The notes under the pieces: model-generated | Databases searched by the model: none | Told to the model about the DNA's origin: nothing | Seen by the model: the letters and a program-made list of their open reading frames with translations, nothing else | NCBI RefSeq assembly: GCF_018336975.1 | Contig: NZ_CP025572.1 | Location: forward strand, 768,572 to 832,571 | Direction: 5' to 3' | Source: Marinomonas sp. CT5 | Lineage (GTDB): Bacteria > Pseudomonadota > Gammaproteobacteria > Pseudomonadales > Marinomonadaceae | DNA: 64,000 nucleotides | Shown here: one piece after another, positions 1 through 8,884 of the stretch | Layout of the letters: every line of letters starts with the position of its first letter | Numbering within the stretch: the first letter of the stretch is position 1 | Program-made: the position numbers and the translations under genes

Positions 1-1687
1 TTTTGCCTTTTTGAGTTTTGCCAATTCCTGGGTTCAAACTATTGGTAGGATCATTTTTCTTGTAAAACGCTTTTAGTGCTTCTTTAGCCTTATACAGCTG
101 ACCAACATTATGTTCTGCTGGGTATTCAGCTCCTTTTTCATCAAAAAAAGCCAGTAGTTGATTTTTAACCTTATTTTCGTCAACACCAGATTTGAGAATG
201 TAGTCTTGGTGCATTACGTGACACATAAAGTGCCCATTATACAATTTCGCTTCCATTAGCTTATCTAGTTCAGGGGGAAGTGTCTCAAACCATTCTTTTT
301 CGTTGCGACGTAAGGCAATATCAAGTGCCATTATCGGGCCGAATTGTGGGTTCAGAGTGTGATATCGTTTTGCCGCTCCCCCCGCGACAAATCTATTTAG
401 AAAGGCCTTTTTTCCTTCTTCCGCACTGCACTCTAAATAGTTGCCTTCATTAGATTCAAAAAAACGCTTTAAATACTCTTTAGCTTCATCAACACCCTCA
501 TCAGACATATGCAACATCAAGTGGTGTTCGAATTGATCACGGTATTGTCGTAAACGTAAAGGTAAATGGTTAGGGAATAAATAGGAGGTCCATTGCAGAA
601 TCTTGTCTGAGATATTTTTGGGTAAAAAAGAATATTTGTCACAGGTTCTGTCAATGCTATTTTTGATTGAGAATAACTTAGGCATTTTATCGCTACCCAG
701 TTTCTCTATTACTAAAAAAGAGTCTTTGCCATATTTTTCACAGACATCAAAGTAGTCTCGATGCATGTATTCGCCAGATATGGGGAGGTTTTTAAAATGA
801 CTCAGAATATCATGTCGTATTTTTGTTAATGTATCGGTGTGATTGGCTCCAATATAGAAGACTTGTTCTTTTTTAGTCTTGGGAAATGTGTCTAAACGAA
901 CGGCAAAAACAATGAGCTTTCCAGCGCACCCTGAGGCCTCGTACAACAGCCTATTATCATTATTAAAACGAGAAGGAGTGTTGGCTTTGATGTCTCGTAC
1001 TCGCTGCTGATATTCGTTGTTACTGGCTGCTCGCTGTGGGTATTCGATATCACTTTCTTTATAAGTCGTGTTTTCTAGAGAATGTAAGATTGTTTCGGGG
1101 TCTTTACCTAGATTAATACCGAGATGATTGACAAGCGTTAACTTATGATTTTCATCTATGCGTGCATATAGAGCCATTTCTGTGTAAGCGGGTCCACGTT
1201 GGAGTAAAGCGCCTCCTGAGTTGTTGCACACGCCTCCTATAATCGAAGCTCCAATACAGGATGAGCCAATGACCGAGTGTGGTTCTCGGTCATAAATATT
1301 GAGCGCTTTTTCTAGTTCATAAAGACGGCTACCTGGAAAGGAGATGACTTGTTTTCCTTTATCGAGTATTTGTATGTTCTTTATTTTGACTGTGCTAATT
1401 ATGACGAGATCCCGATCATACTCTCCATAAGGAGTGGAGCCTCCAGTTAACCCTGTATTCGCGGCTTGAATAATCATAATGACATCAGCATCAACACAAG
1501 TACTGGCTACTTGCCATAATTGAATGAGTGAGTCGGGGAGAATAACAGCCAAGGCTTTTCCTTCTCCAAAACGAAACCCTTTGTAGTAGCTGGCTGCTTT
1601 TTTTTCATGTGTAATAAGGTTTTTCTTTTGAACGATTTCTTCTATTTTTTTTAAGAAACTCTTTGCGTCTAGGCTGCTTTCTCTCAT
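1..1687 (-). CDS. dld: Quinone-dependent D-lactate dehydrogenase, C-terminus cut by window edge
   Basis: FAD flavoenzyme of the inner-membrane face that oxidises D-lactate to pyruvate and passes electrons to quinone. I translated it from the reverse strand: 562 codons are present from the ATG at 1687 and the frame is still open at base 1. E. coli Dld is about 571 residues, so only a few are probably missing. The N-terminal third has the PCMH-type FAD-binding pattern (NTGLTGGSTP near residue 85, then IGSSCIGASIIGG). The C-terminal half has the Dld membrane-binding character (many His and aromatic residues, HHLMLHMSDEG). It lies 71 bp downstream of dctP on the same strand, separated by a hairpin, so it is probably the last gene of the sugar-acid operon. 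A role in oxidising lactate released by that pathway is inferred from position. Confidence 0.88.
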   Translation of the reverse strand, partial: MRESSLDAKSFLKKIEEIVQKKNLITHEKKAASYYKGFRFGEGKALAVILPDSLIQLWQVASTCVDADVIMIIQAANTGLTGGSTPYGEYDRDLVIISTVKIKNIQILDKGKQVISFPGSRLYELEKALNIYDREPHSVIGSSCIGASIIGGVCNNSGGALLQRGPAYTEMALYARIDENHKLTLVNHLGINLGKDPETILHSLENTTYKESDIEYPQRAASNNEYQQRVRDIKANTPSRFNNDNRLLYEASGCAGKLIVFAVRLDTFPKTKKEQVFYIGANHTDTLTKIRHDILSHFKNLPISGEYMHRDYFDVCEKYGKDSFLVIEKLGSDKMPKLFSIKNSIDRTCDKYSFLPKNISDKILQWTSYLFPNHLPLRLRQYRDQFEHHLMLHMSDEGVDEAKEYLKRFFESNEGNYLECSAEEGKKAFLNRFVAGGAAKRYHTLNPQFGPIMALDIALRRNEKEWFETLPPELDKLMEAKLYNGHFMCHVMHQDYILKSGVDENKVKNQLLAFFDEKGAEYPAEHNVGQLYKAKEALKAFYKKNDPTNSLNPGIGKTQKGK

Positions 1688-1720
1688 TGGATTACTCGTT
1701 ATTGCGGATCAGGATAGTAA

Positions 1721-1752
1721 ATCGGTAGCATTTCCTAGAAAATGCTACCGAT
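1721..1752 (-). terminator. Perfect 13-bp stem-loop between dctP and dld
   Basis: Bases 1721-1733 pair perfectly with 1740-1752 around a 6-nt loop, starting 7 nt after the dctP stop codon. The minus-strand 3' flank has only a short T-rich stretch, not a clean U-tract. It may be a leaky terminator or an mRNA-stabilising hairpin that protects the dctP message and lowers dld expression. Confidence 0.5.
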
Positions 1753-1758
1753 GATGAT

Positions 1759-2793
1759 TTATTTACTTTTTGCTTCTTTAATCGCTGCAAAGAATTGATC
1801 AAGTAAATCTTGTCCTAGTTCTTTTGCTTGACCGTCAATAACCGTTTTTGCTGAAGCTTTCATCTTATCCATTTCTTCAGGTGAAATGCTGTTCACTTCC
1901 ATTTTGGTTTTTAAGAAAGCCAGAGATTTTTCAGCTTGTTGTCTGCTATCTTTTCTTTCCGCTTCTCGGGAGACAATGGCGGCTTTTTTAATGATGGTTT
2001 TTTCATCATCGCTAAGCTTATCCCAGAAAGGTTTACTGATTAACATAACCCATGGACTATAGACGTGGTGTGTTTGGCTAAGGTACTTCTGAACTTCATA
2101 GAATTTACTGGATTGAATCGTGCTATATGGGTTCTCTTGCCCATCTACCGCTCCAGTTTCTAACGCAGTAAAGAGTTCTGAAAAGGCCATAGGGACAGCG
2201 TTAGCGCCCATTTGGTTGAAGAGCTCTAAGTACATAGGGTTTTGCATAACCCTAAGTTTTACTCCTTTTAGGTCGTCCATTGTTTTGATAGGGCGTTTTG
2301 AGTTGGTTAAATCACGAAACCCATTTTCCCAGTAAACAAGACCGACTACTCCATGCTCCTCTAACCCATCAAGCATACCTTGTCCAAATTTTCCATCTAG
2401 AACTTTGTCTGCTTCTGGACCATCTTTAAACATGAAGGGTAAATCCCAAATCGCGAAACTTTTATCTATGCCAATTAATGATGACGTCGAGGTGATCATC
2501 ATTTCTTGCGCTCCACCAATGAGCGCATTTTGCATTTGAATTTCATTTCCCAGCAAGGCATTTGCAAAAGATTTTACTTTGAATTTTCCATCAGAAAGGC
2601 GTTTAACTTCCTGTGTAAATGTTTGCACGGCTCTACCTTGCTTACTATCTTGATTTAATCCATAACCAAATCGAATTATTCGAGAGTTCACATCCTGCGC
2701 GCTGGCACTAATAGAACCAATAGTAAGACTGGTTCCTATCGCTATTGCTAAAATAGATTTAAATGCTTTATTTGATATTGTTATTTTTTTCAT
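1759..2793 (-). CDS. dctP: TRAP transporter solute-binding protein, DctP family
   Basis: Periplasmic receptor of a tripartite ATP-independent (TRAP) transporter; it captures an organic or sugar acid and hands it to the DctQM membrane pair. The 344-residue length is usual. It has a Sec signal peptide (Lys-rich N-terminus, hydrophobic core about 12-28, ASA-QD cleavage near 33). The family pattern follows: LKGVKLRV with the conserved carboxylate-binding Arg near residue 181, then FSELFTALETGAVDGQENP. It is the third TRAP gene in the order Q-M-P, 20 bp after dctM. Its neighbours are an aldonate dehydratase and an FAH enzyme, so the ligand is probably an aldonate (pentonate or deoxyhexonate). That assignment is inferred from context, not read from the pocket. 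Confidence 0.9.
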   Translation of the reverse strand: MKKITISNKAFKSILAIAIGTSLTIGSISASAQDVNSRIIRFGYGLNQDSKQGRAVQTFTQEVKRLSDGKFKVKSFANALLGNEIQMQNALIGGAQEMMITSTSSLIGIDKSFAIWDLPFMFKDGPEADKVLDGKFGQGMLDGLEEHGVVGLVYWENGFRDLTNSKRPIKTMDDLKGVKLRVMQNPMYLELFNQMGANAVPMAFSELFTALETGAVDGQENPYSTIQSSKFYEVQKYLSQTHHVYSPWVMLISKPFWDKLSDDEKTIIKKAAIVSREAERKDSRQQAEKSLAFLKTKMEVNSISPEEMDKMKASAKTVIDGQAKELGQDLLDQFFAAIKEAKSK

Positions 2794-2813
2794 TTTATTT
2801 TCCTTTTTTAGGT

Positions 2814-4091
2814 TTAATAGAGCAGTTTTGCTGGTACGGTTATAATTTCTGGAAAGACGACAAATAGAACGATTATTGCCATGTAAGCCAATAGAAAAGG
2901 CAATATTCCTCTTGTGATTTTTTCTAATGGTTCTCTAGCGACACTCGAAACAACACTTAGAACGGTGCCAACCGGTGGGGTAATTAATCCAACACAGCCA
3001 ACCATAATAAACATAACGCCAAAATAAATAGGATCTATCCCCGCCTTAATAATTAAAGGGATGGTGACAGGGGCTAATATTAATATGGTTGGTGTTAAAT
3101 CCATGACCATGCCAATCAGTAACATGACGATCACGATGGTTGCCATTAATATTCTCGGACTGTCCATAACAGGCGCTAAGATATTAATTAATTCTGCTGG
3201 TAGATCTGCTAATGTCACCATATAAGAAGAAACAATAGCGGCGGCACACAGAAACATAACAATACTTGTTGTATAGGCTGCTTGAATGAAAAGAGGGATT
3301 AGGTCGGGGATTTTTAATTCTCGATACACCAGAAGGCTAATTATCATCGCGTATCCAGCAGCAATCACAGCCGCTTCGGTTGGCGTGAAAAGCCCTCCCC
3401 GTAACCCACCGATGATAATGACCGGCATAAGTAATGCAAAAAATCCATCTTTTGCAACGCTTAACCTGGCTTTTATACTTTGGCGTGGTTGAGGTTCCAC
3501 ATCAACGGTTTTCATACTCCATTTCCAAGCTAAGACCAAGCCTAGCCCCATTATGATTCCAGGCACAATGCCTGCCATAAAGAGCTTGCTGATGGATAGA
3601 TTTGCTGTCACACCAAAAATGATAAATGGCATGCTAGGAGGTATGATTGGAGCAATAATGCCTCCTGCGGCAATGAGTCCTGCTGAGCGACCAATTGGAT
3701 AACCATTGTTGCGCATCATAGGAAGAAGCAGGGTTGCTAGTGCTGCTGTATCTGCAATCGCTGAACCCGATAAGCTCGCCAGTATGACGGCTGCAATGAT
3801 CGCCACATACCCCAAGCCCCCGCGTCTATGGCCTACGCAACTAATTGCAAGGTTTATGATGCGTTTGGATATTCCCCCTGCATTCATGACTTCCCCTGCA
3901 AGGATGAAAAATGGCACTGCCATTAAAGGAAAGCTATCTGCACCGTTGATAAGATTCTGTGCTATTAATTGAGCATCAAAGAAATCAAGATGCCACATTA
4001 ATGTCACGCCAGTTAAGATCAAGGCAAATGCGATTGGCATACCTAAAAACATAAAGCCAGCTAAACTTAATAGAAAAATTCCTAATGCCAT
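2814..4091 (-). CDS. dctM: TRAP transporter large permease, DctM family
   Basis: Large membrane subunit (425 aa, the usual size) of the TRAP system; it forms the sodium-coupled transport channel. The sequence is almost wholly hydrophobic with about 12 predicted membrane segments. It carries the family signatures: GMPIAFAL near the N-terminus, VPFFILAGEVMNAGGIS around residues 59-75, GGIIAPIIPPSMPFIIFG around 143-160, and GLITPPVGTVL near the C-terminus. Its start overlaps the dctQ stop in a TAATG arrangement, so the two are translationally coupled. Confidence 0.93.
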   Translation of the reverse strand: MALGIFLLSLAGFMFLGMPIAFALILTGVTLMWHLDFFDAQLIAQNLINGADSFPLMAVPFFILAGEVMNAGGISKRIINLAISCVGHRRGGLGYVAIIAAVILASLSGSAIADTAALATLLLPMMRNNGYPIGRSAGLIAAGGIIAPIIPPSMPFIIFGVTANLSISKLFMAGIVPGIIMGLGLVLAWKWSMKTVDVEPQPRQSIKARLSVAKDGFFALLMPVIIIGGLRGGLFTPTEAAVIAAGYAMIISLLVYRELKIPDLIPLFIQAAYTTSIVMFLCAAAIVSSYMVTLADLPAELINILAPVMDSPRILMATIVIVMLLIGMVMDLTPTILILAPVTIPLIIKAGIDPIYFGVMFIMVGCVGLITPPVGTVLSVVSSVAREPLEKITRGILPFLLAYMAIIVLFVVFPEIITVPAKLLY

Positions 4092-4615
4092 TAGTTATTC
4101 TCCTTGAGTTGCTCTGGTGATGTTTTTGTATTACCTGGAATGTGTGAATGTTCACTTTTTAAAATGACTAATATAATGTTTCTAATAATATAAAAGCCCA
4201 TACCGATGGAAGCGAAGAGTCCAGTAGAATACATAAAGGCTAAAGGGTATTTCATGACGGTTGAATTTATATTCCAACCGATATTGTATTGTTTCCAGCT
4301 TCCTTCTAAAAATAAATATAAGGCATATAACATAAAGGAATGACTGATTATGACGCATATCAATCGTAATTTTTTAGGCAGTTTTCTTTGAATAAGATCA
4401 AATCCAATATGGGAGTTTCGCCCAATAGCAAGCGTAGCCCCCATGAAGATTAACCATACAAATAAAAGTCTTGATAACTCTTCCGAAGCCGCAATGCCTG
4501 AGCCAAAAAAATATCGTAAAACAACATTTATAAATACAGCCGAGAACATTACAGCCAAAGTTAAAGCCATCATATATTCAATGAATCGTTCAAATTTATT
4601 GATTATATTTTTCAT
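4091..4615 (-). CDS. dctQ: TRAP transporter small permease, DctQ family
   Basis: Small membrane subunit (174 aa) of the TRAP transporter, required with DctM for transport. It has four hydrophobic segments at roughly 15-35, 48-65, 85-105 and 130-150, and the DctQ pattern EELSRLLFVWLIFMGATLAIGRNSHIGFD around residues 44-72. The C-terminal tail is polar (KTSPEQLKENN). It follows the dehydratase gene by 41 bp and overlaps dctM by one base, so it sits inside the sugar-acid operon. Confidence 0.9.
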   Translation of the reverse strand: MKNIINKFERFIEYMMALTLAVMFSAVFINVVLRYFFGSGIAASEELSRLLFVWLIFMGATLAIGRNSHIGFDLIQRKLPKKLRLICVIISHSFMLYALYLFLEGSWKQYNIGWNINSTVMKYPLAFMYSTGLFASIGMGFYIIRNIILVILKSEHSHIPGNTKTSPEQLKENN

Positions 4616-4656
4616 TTTTTCACCGTTATTATTTTAATTACGTGAGAGTAAATATT

Positions 4657-6441
4657 CTAATGTGAGTGTCTAGGTGGATTGTCTTTGGATATTACTTTTA
4701 AATGTAAGGTGGCCGGTTCTAAGCAGCCTCCCGTTGAAAGTTGTCCAACAAGCTGACGATACAGTTCTTGCCAAGGCGTTTGAGAGGTTGGAATGTTTGG
4801 TGTCCATTCCTCACGACGTTTGGTCATTTCTTCATCATCAATTAAAAGATTGATTGAACGATCATTTAGGTTGATTAGAAGTTTGTCATTGGTACAAAGT
4901 AGGGCAATACCACCACCGACAGCGGCTTCAGGAGACATATTTAGAATGGATGGGCTTGCAGAAGTACCACTTTGGCGACCATCACCAAGACACGGCAATG
5001 ATGACACTCCTTGTTGCATTAATTTAGAGGGTGGGTCCATATTGACGACTTCAGCGCTACCTGGATATCCAACAGTACCAGCCCCACGAATCACCAAAAT
5101 ACATTTTTCATCTATGTTGAGCTCTGGATCTTCTATTCTAGCGTGGTAATCCTCCGGCCCCTCAAATACGATGGCACGGGCTTCAAATGAGTTTTCTGCA
5201 CCTGGCTCAGATAAATAAGTTTTTTTGAATGCGTCACCCACCACAGACATTTTCATTATGGCGCTATCAAAAAAGTTACCACTTAGAATGATAAAACCAG
5301 CTCGATGTTTGAGTGGTGCTGCGCATTCATAAATAACATCGGCATTATGAGTCGGACTAGCGGTAGCAATTTCCCCGATGGTTTTGCCGCTAACGGTTTC
5401 ACATTGTTCATGGAGATAGCCTGACTTTTGAAGCTCATGAAGCACAGCAGGTACTCCGCCTGCACGATGAAACCCTTCACCTAGATGTTTACCCGCAGGC
5501 ATACAATTCACGATTAGTGGCACATTTTCACCGACTTCCTGCCAGTCATTGAGCGATAAATCGATGCCCATATGACGTGCAATGGCGATTAGATGAGGAG
5601 GGCAGTTTGTTGATGCACCAAGTGCGGAAGCAACCACGATGGCATTATGAAATGACTCTTTTGTCATTATCTGTGAAGGGCGAATATCGTCGAGAACTAA
5701 CTCACAGATACGTTTGCCTGTCGCATATGCCATTTGTCCGCGCTCTCTATAAGGGGCTGGGATACTGGCGCAACCTGGTAAAGACATACCTAAGGCTTCG
5801 GCTAAAGCATTCATGGATAATGCTGTCCCCATGGTATTGCAATGACCGATGGATGGGGAGGCCGCGGTGGTCATCTCCATAAAGCCTTCGTAGTCAATCT
5901 TACCGGTTGCCAATAATTTACGAGAGCTCCAGATCACGGTGCCTGAACCGATTAGCTCACCTTTATGATGTCCATCCAACATCGGACCGCCAGATAACAC
6001 AATGGCTGGTAAGTCAGTTGTGGCGGCTGCCATGAGGCAGGCGGGAGTTGTTTTGTCGCAGCCTGTGGTGAGTACGACACCGTCTAAAGGGTAGCCATGA
6101 AGTATTTCGACTAAGCCTAAATACGCTAAATTACGATCCAGAGCGGCGGTAGGTCGACGGCTTTGCTCAGCAATGGGGTGGACTGGAAATTCCATTGGTA
6201 TACCGCCCGCATCACGGATACCTTCTTTAATACGTTGTGCTAATTGGACGTGATGACGATTACAAGGCGTTAAGTCACTTCCTGTCTGCGCTATACCTAT
6301 AATAGGGCGACCTGATTGAAGCTCTTCACGAGTCAGTCCTTGGTTCATGTAGCGCTCTACATACAATGCAGTCATATCGGCATGGCTTGGGTCATCAAAC
6401 CATTGCTGGCTACGTAAGCGAAACTTATTATTATTTTGCAT
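4657..6441 (-). CDS. IlvD/Edd-family sugar-acid (aldonate) dehydratase
   Basis: Iron-sulfur and Mg-dependent dehydratase that removes water from C2-C3 of an aldonate to give a 2-keto-3-deoxy acid. At 594 aa it matches the pentonate dehydratase branch (L-arabinonate or D-xylonate dehydratase) rather than biosynthetic IlvD. The three cluster-ligand cysteines are present at Cys60 (LTPCNRHH), Cys128 (TTGCDKTTPA) and Cys201 (GHCNTMGTA). This spacing matches the family's characterised L-arabinonate dehydratases. It lies 72 bp after the FAH gene and before the TRAP genes. Together with the FAH and aldehyde dehydrogenase genes it makes a Weimberg-type route. The exact aldonate cannot be read from sequence; D-fuconate, L-fuconate, arabinonate and xylonate are all possible. 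Confidence 0.85.
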   Translation of the reverse strand: MQNNNKFRLRSQQWFDDPSHADMTALYVERYMNQGLTREELQSGRPIIGIAQTGSDLTPCNRHHVQLAQRIKEGIRDAGGIPMEFPVHPIAEQSRRPTAALDRNLAYLGLVEILHGYPLDGVVLTTGCDKTTPACLMAAATTDLPAIVLSGGPMLDGHHKGELIGSGTVIWSSRKLLATGKIDYEGFMEMTTAASPSIGHCNTMGTALSMNALAEALGMSLPGCASIPAPYRERGQMAYATGKRICELVLDDIRPSQIMTKESFHNAIVVASALGASTNCPPHLIAIARHMGIDLSLNDWQEVGENVPLIVNCMPAGKHLGEGFHRAGGVPAVLHELQKSGYLHEQCETVSGKTIGEIATASPTHNADVIYECAAPLKHRAGFIILSGNFFDSAIMKMSVVGDAFKKTYLSEPGAENSFEARAIVFEGPEDYHARIEDPELNIDEKCILVIRGAGTVGYPGSAEVVNMDPPSKLMQQGVSSLPCLGDGRQSGTSASPSILNMSPEAAVGGGIALLCTNDKLLINLNDRSINLLIDDEEMTKRREEWTPNIPTSQTPWQELYRQLVGQLSTGGCLEPATLHLKVISKDNPPRHSH

Positions 6442-6513
6442 TTGAGTATCTCTGTATTTTTTAATTATGCGGCGCTATTCTCATCACCAAATCTTCATCT
6501 ATGGTGCATCTTG

Positions 6514-7716
6514 TTATTCACTGACAACGTTATTTTTAGCTTTTAATAAACCGCGGTGAGTCAAATTATTGATCAGCGAGTTGATTCCAAACTCCCATGG
6601 CTTTGCATTGCTACTGTATGTGACTGTGTTATGTAGCGTGCCAAGTTTTGGGCTGTTAATAATAACGGTGTCACCTAGCTTATGCGTAAAGCCTGCGCCA
6701 GTATGATCACGGTCTTGAGTTGGTGAGAAGAGCGTTCCTAGAAATAACAGAAAGCCATCTGGATACTGGTGGTTTTCGTTAATCGTTTGGTTAACAAGGT
6801 CTAAGGGACTACGACTGATTTTTATCATAGAAGACAGCCCTTCTAAGGTGTAACCGTCGGTGCCTTTTACTTGCAGAGTGACTTCACAAGTATGTATATC
6901 TTCTAAGGTGAAGTTCTCGTCAAATAATCGAATAAAAGGACCAATGGCACAAGAGGCGTTGTTGTCTTTTGCTTTGCTAAGTAGCAGGGCACTACGTCCT
7001 TCGAAATCACGTAAATTAACATCGTTGCCTAAGGTTGCACCTTGAATTTTCCCTTTGCTGTTTACCGCTAAAACGATTTCAGGTTCAGGGTTATTCCATT
7101 CAGATTTAGGGTGAATACCAATGGATTTTCCGCTTCCGATAGCCGATAAAACAGGGGCCTTTGTGAAAATCTCAGCATCTGGACCAATACCCACTTCTAG
7201 ATATTGTGACCACATCCCTTTCTCGATTAACAGTTCTTTTAACTGAATGGCTTTTTCTGAGCCTGGCTCAACAGAGCTTAGGTTATCGCCAATCACACCT
7301 TCTACTAAGGTTCGGATCGCTTCAGCCTTTGAAGGGTTTCCTCCTGCTTGTTCTTCAATGACTCGTTCAATCATGCTTGAAGCAAATGTGACTCCTGCCG
7401 CTTTAATAACTTGAAGATCGGCTGGGGCAAGTAAATAGGCCTGATCTGTGTTGGCTGAATCATGGGTATTGTCCAGTAGATCCTCTAGGCTGCATAGGAA
7501 TTTTCCTTTGACAGCGTTAAGTTGTTCTACAGGGTGATCGTTTTCTAGGAATTCGCTTAGGGTGGCAAAGTGTGTAGATATATCAAAAACACTGTTTTCA
7601 CGAATGACAACAAGTGAGGGTCCTGATGGATTACCTGGAGACCAAACGCGGCCAATAAGAGTCGCTTGGTCTGCATCGACTGGTAGAGTATTTTTCGTTG
7701 TAAGTTTGATCGACAT
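6514..7716 (-). CDS. FAH-family 2-keto-3-deoxy-pentonate dehydratase (XylX-like)
   Basis: Fumarylacetoacetate hydrolase-fold protein of 400 aa. This longer type resembles Caulobacter XylX and archaeal 2-keto-3-deoxy-arabinonate dehydratase, which convert the 2-keto-3-deoxy acid to 2,5-dioxopentanoate. The metal-binding FAH core is visible: NNPEPEIVLAVN (Glu pair) near residue 210, then GNDVNLRDFEGRSALLLSKAKD near 228-250. It is the first gene of the minus-strand operon and faces the LysR gene across a 113-bp divergent promoter region. Dehydratase function is inferred from family and from the neighbouring aldonate dehydratase and semialdehyde dehydrogenase. A hydrolase is the alternative. Confidence 0.75.
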   Translation of the reverse strand: MSIKLTTKNTLPVDADQATLIGRVWSPGNPSGPSLVVIRENSVFDISTHFATLSEFLENDHPVEQLNAVKGKFLCSLEDLLDNTHDSANTDQAYLLAPADLQVIKAAGVTFASSMIERVIEEQAGGNPSKAEAIRTLVEGVIGDNLSSVEPGSEKAIQLKELLIEKGMWSQYLEVGIGPDAEIFTKAPVLSAIGSGKSIGIHPKSEWNNPEPEIVLAVNSKGKIQGATLGNDVNLRDFEGRSALLLSKAKDNNASCAIGPFIRLFDENFTLEDIHTCEVTLQVKGTDGYTLEGLSSMIKISRSPLDLVNQTINENHQYPDGFLLFLGTLFSPTQDRDHTGAGFTHKLGDTVIINSPKLGTLHNTVTYSSNAKPWEFGINSLINNLTHRGLLKAKNNVVSE

Positions 7717-7797
7717 AATTGGTATTTCCTTATTCTTGTTGGAATGTACATTAAGGTGGAGAATCGATAAAATCCAATGACATATAGTTAATATTTG

Positions 7798-7812
7798 ATA
7801 ACTGCTAGTTAT
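7798..7812. promoter_or_regulatory. Inverted repeat in the divergent FAH/LysR promoter region
   Basis: ATAACT, a 3-nt spacer and AGTTAT form a perfect 6-bp inverted repeat 17 bp upstream of the LysR start. Small inverted repeats here are typical LysR-type autoregulatory sites. Binding is inferred from position only. Confidence 0.35.
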
Positions 7813-7829
7813 TGATTTGAGGAGGGGTT

Positions 7830-8798
7830 ATGTCGCATTTTTCATTTTCTACATTTTGTAACTGGATAAAATTTAGGCATCTGTATTTGTTGGACTCTCT
7901 GGGACGAACAAAAAATATGCATTTGACAGCACAGCAGATGAATTTGAGCCAGCCAGCCGTGAGTAAAATGCTAAAAGAAATCGAGGGCTTACTGGGGTTT
8001 GACGTGTTCGATCGACAGCCACGAAGTATGGTGCCGACTACTTTAGGAGAGCATGTAATTCGATATGCACATACAACATTAAATGATGCAAATGGCTTTG
8101 TTGAGCAAATTACTAGCTTGCACAAAGGAGGGCATGGTTATTTAAAAGTAGGAGGGATTTTTGCAGCTACCTCAGCGGTCCTTCCCGAAGCCATTATGGA
8201 GATAAAGAAACGCTCTCCTTTGTTGAATGTCGAAGTTGTTGAGCAAACAAGTGGAAACTTGATGAAAATGTTAGAAGAGAAGACGCTGGATTTAGCAATA
8301 GGTCGATTTTCAGAACAAGGACAGCAGCAAGATTTTGACTTTACGCCTTTGGCCCCTGAAAAGTTTTGCTTAGTGGTTAACTCAAACCATCCTCTTAGCG
8401 GAGAAGAAACCGTTTCGCTTGAAAAGCTCTTTGAGTGGCCCTGGTTGTTATACCCTAAGGGAACACCAATTAGAGATCGTATGGAAGAATCTTTCGCTAA
8501 AGCTGGGGTGGCACTGCCGCAAGATATTGTGGTGACCATATCGGTACAGACTTTTCTTGAGTTGCTACAGCGAGGACCAATGATTGGCATGTTGCCCAGT
8601 GTGATGGTGAAGCCTCATGTAGAAAGCGGCGTTTTGTCGGTACTTAAAACCCCTCTGGATTTAGTACCACAATATTACGGTATTTTAACAAGAAAAAATG
8701 AAGAGCTAGTGGGGCCAGCTTTAGAGTTTGCCAATATTCTTCAGCATAATGCTAAACAAATATTAGCGGCTGAAAAACAATCAATTGATATTTTTTAG
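7830..8798 (+). CDS. LysR-family transcriptional regulator of the sugar-acid locus
   Basis: LysR-type regulator of 322 aa. The winged-helix DNA-binding domain is about residues 12-75 (LTAQQMNLSQPAVSKMLKEIEGLLGFDVFDR, with the recognition helix in SQPAVSKMLK). The effector-binding domain is about 100-305 (YLKVGGIFAATSAVLPEAI). It resembles the GbpR/CbbR-like sugar regulators in general form. It is transcribed divergently from the FAH-dehydratase-TRAP operon and lies 86 bp upstream of the aldehyde dehydrogenase operon, so it can control both. GAGGAGGGG precedes the ATG closely, a strong ribosome-binding site. The effector is unknown; a sugar acid or keto-deoxy acid is the natural guess. Confidence 0.88.
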   Translation: MSHFSFSTFCNWIKFRHLYLLDSLGRTKNMHLTAQQMNLSQPAVSKMLKEIEGLLGFDVFDRQPRSMVPTTLGEHVIRYAHTTLNDANGFVEQITSLHKGGHGYLKVGGIFAATSAVLPEAIMEIKKRSPLLNVEVVEQTSGNLMKMLEEKTLDLAIGRFSEQGQQQDFDFTPLAPEKFCLVVNSNHPLSGEETVSLEKLFEWPWLLYPKGTPIRDRMEESFAKAGVALPQDIVVTISVQTFLELLQRGPMIGMLPSVMVKPHVESGVLSVLKTPLDLVPQYYGILTRKNEELVGPALEFANILQHNAKQILAAEKQSIDIF

Positions 8799-8810
8799 TT
8801 ATCAATTGAT
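8780..8810. promoter_or_regulatory. Two identical palindromes 21 bp apart upstream of the aldehyde dehydrogenase operon
   Basis: The perfect 10-bp palindrome ATCAATTGAT occurs at 8780-8789 and again at 8801-8810. The spacing is 21 bp, two helical turns, so a dimer pair could bind one face of the DNA. The first copy overlaps the end of the LysR gene, whose stop is at 8796-8798. The pair lies about 75-105 bp before the aldehyde dehydrogenase start, which fits an activator site. Confidence 0.5.
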
Positions 8811-8884
8811 CAATAAAAACCATTGGTAAGTGATCATTATCAGACCTAAATTACCGTAAATAACAACAACGGTATGGGAATTTT

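Noticed and set aside
4657..6441. Biosynthetic dihydroxy-acid dehydratase IlvD
   Set aside because: Its spacing of Cys60, Cys128 and Cys201, its length and its TRAP/FAH neighbours fit the pentonate dehydratase branch, not branched-chain amino acid synthesis.
8138..8590. A 150-codon minus-strand frame inside the LysR gene
   Set aside because: The LysR gene on the plus strand has full family features; the reverse frame has none.
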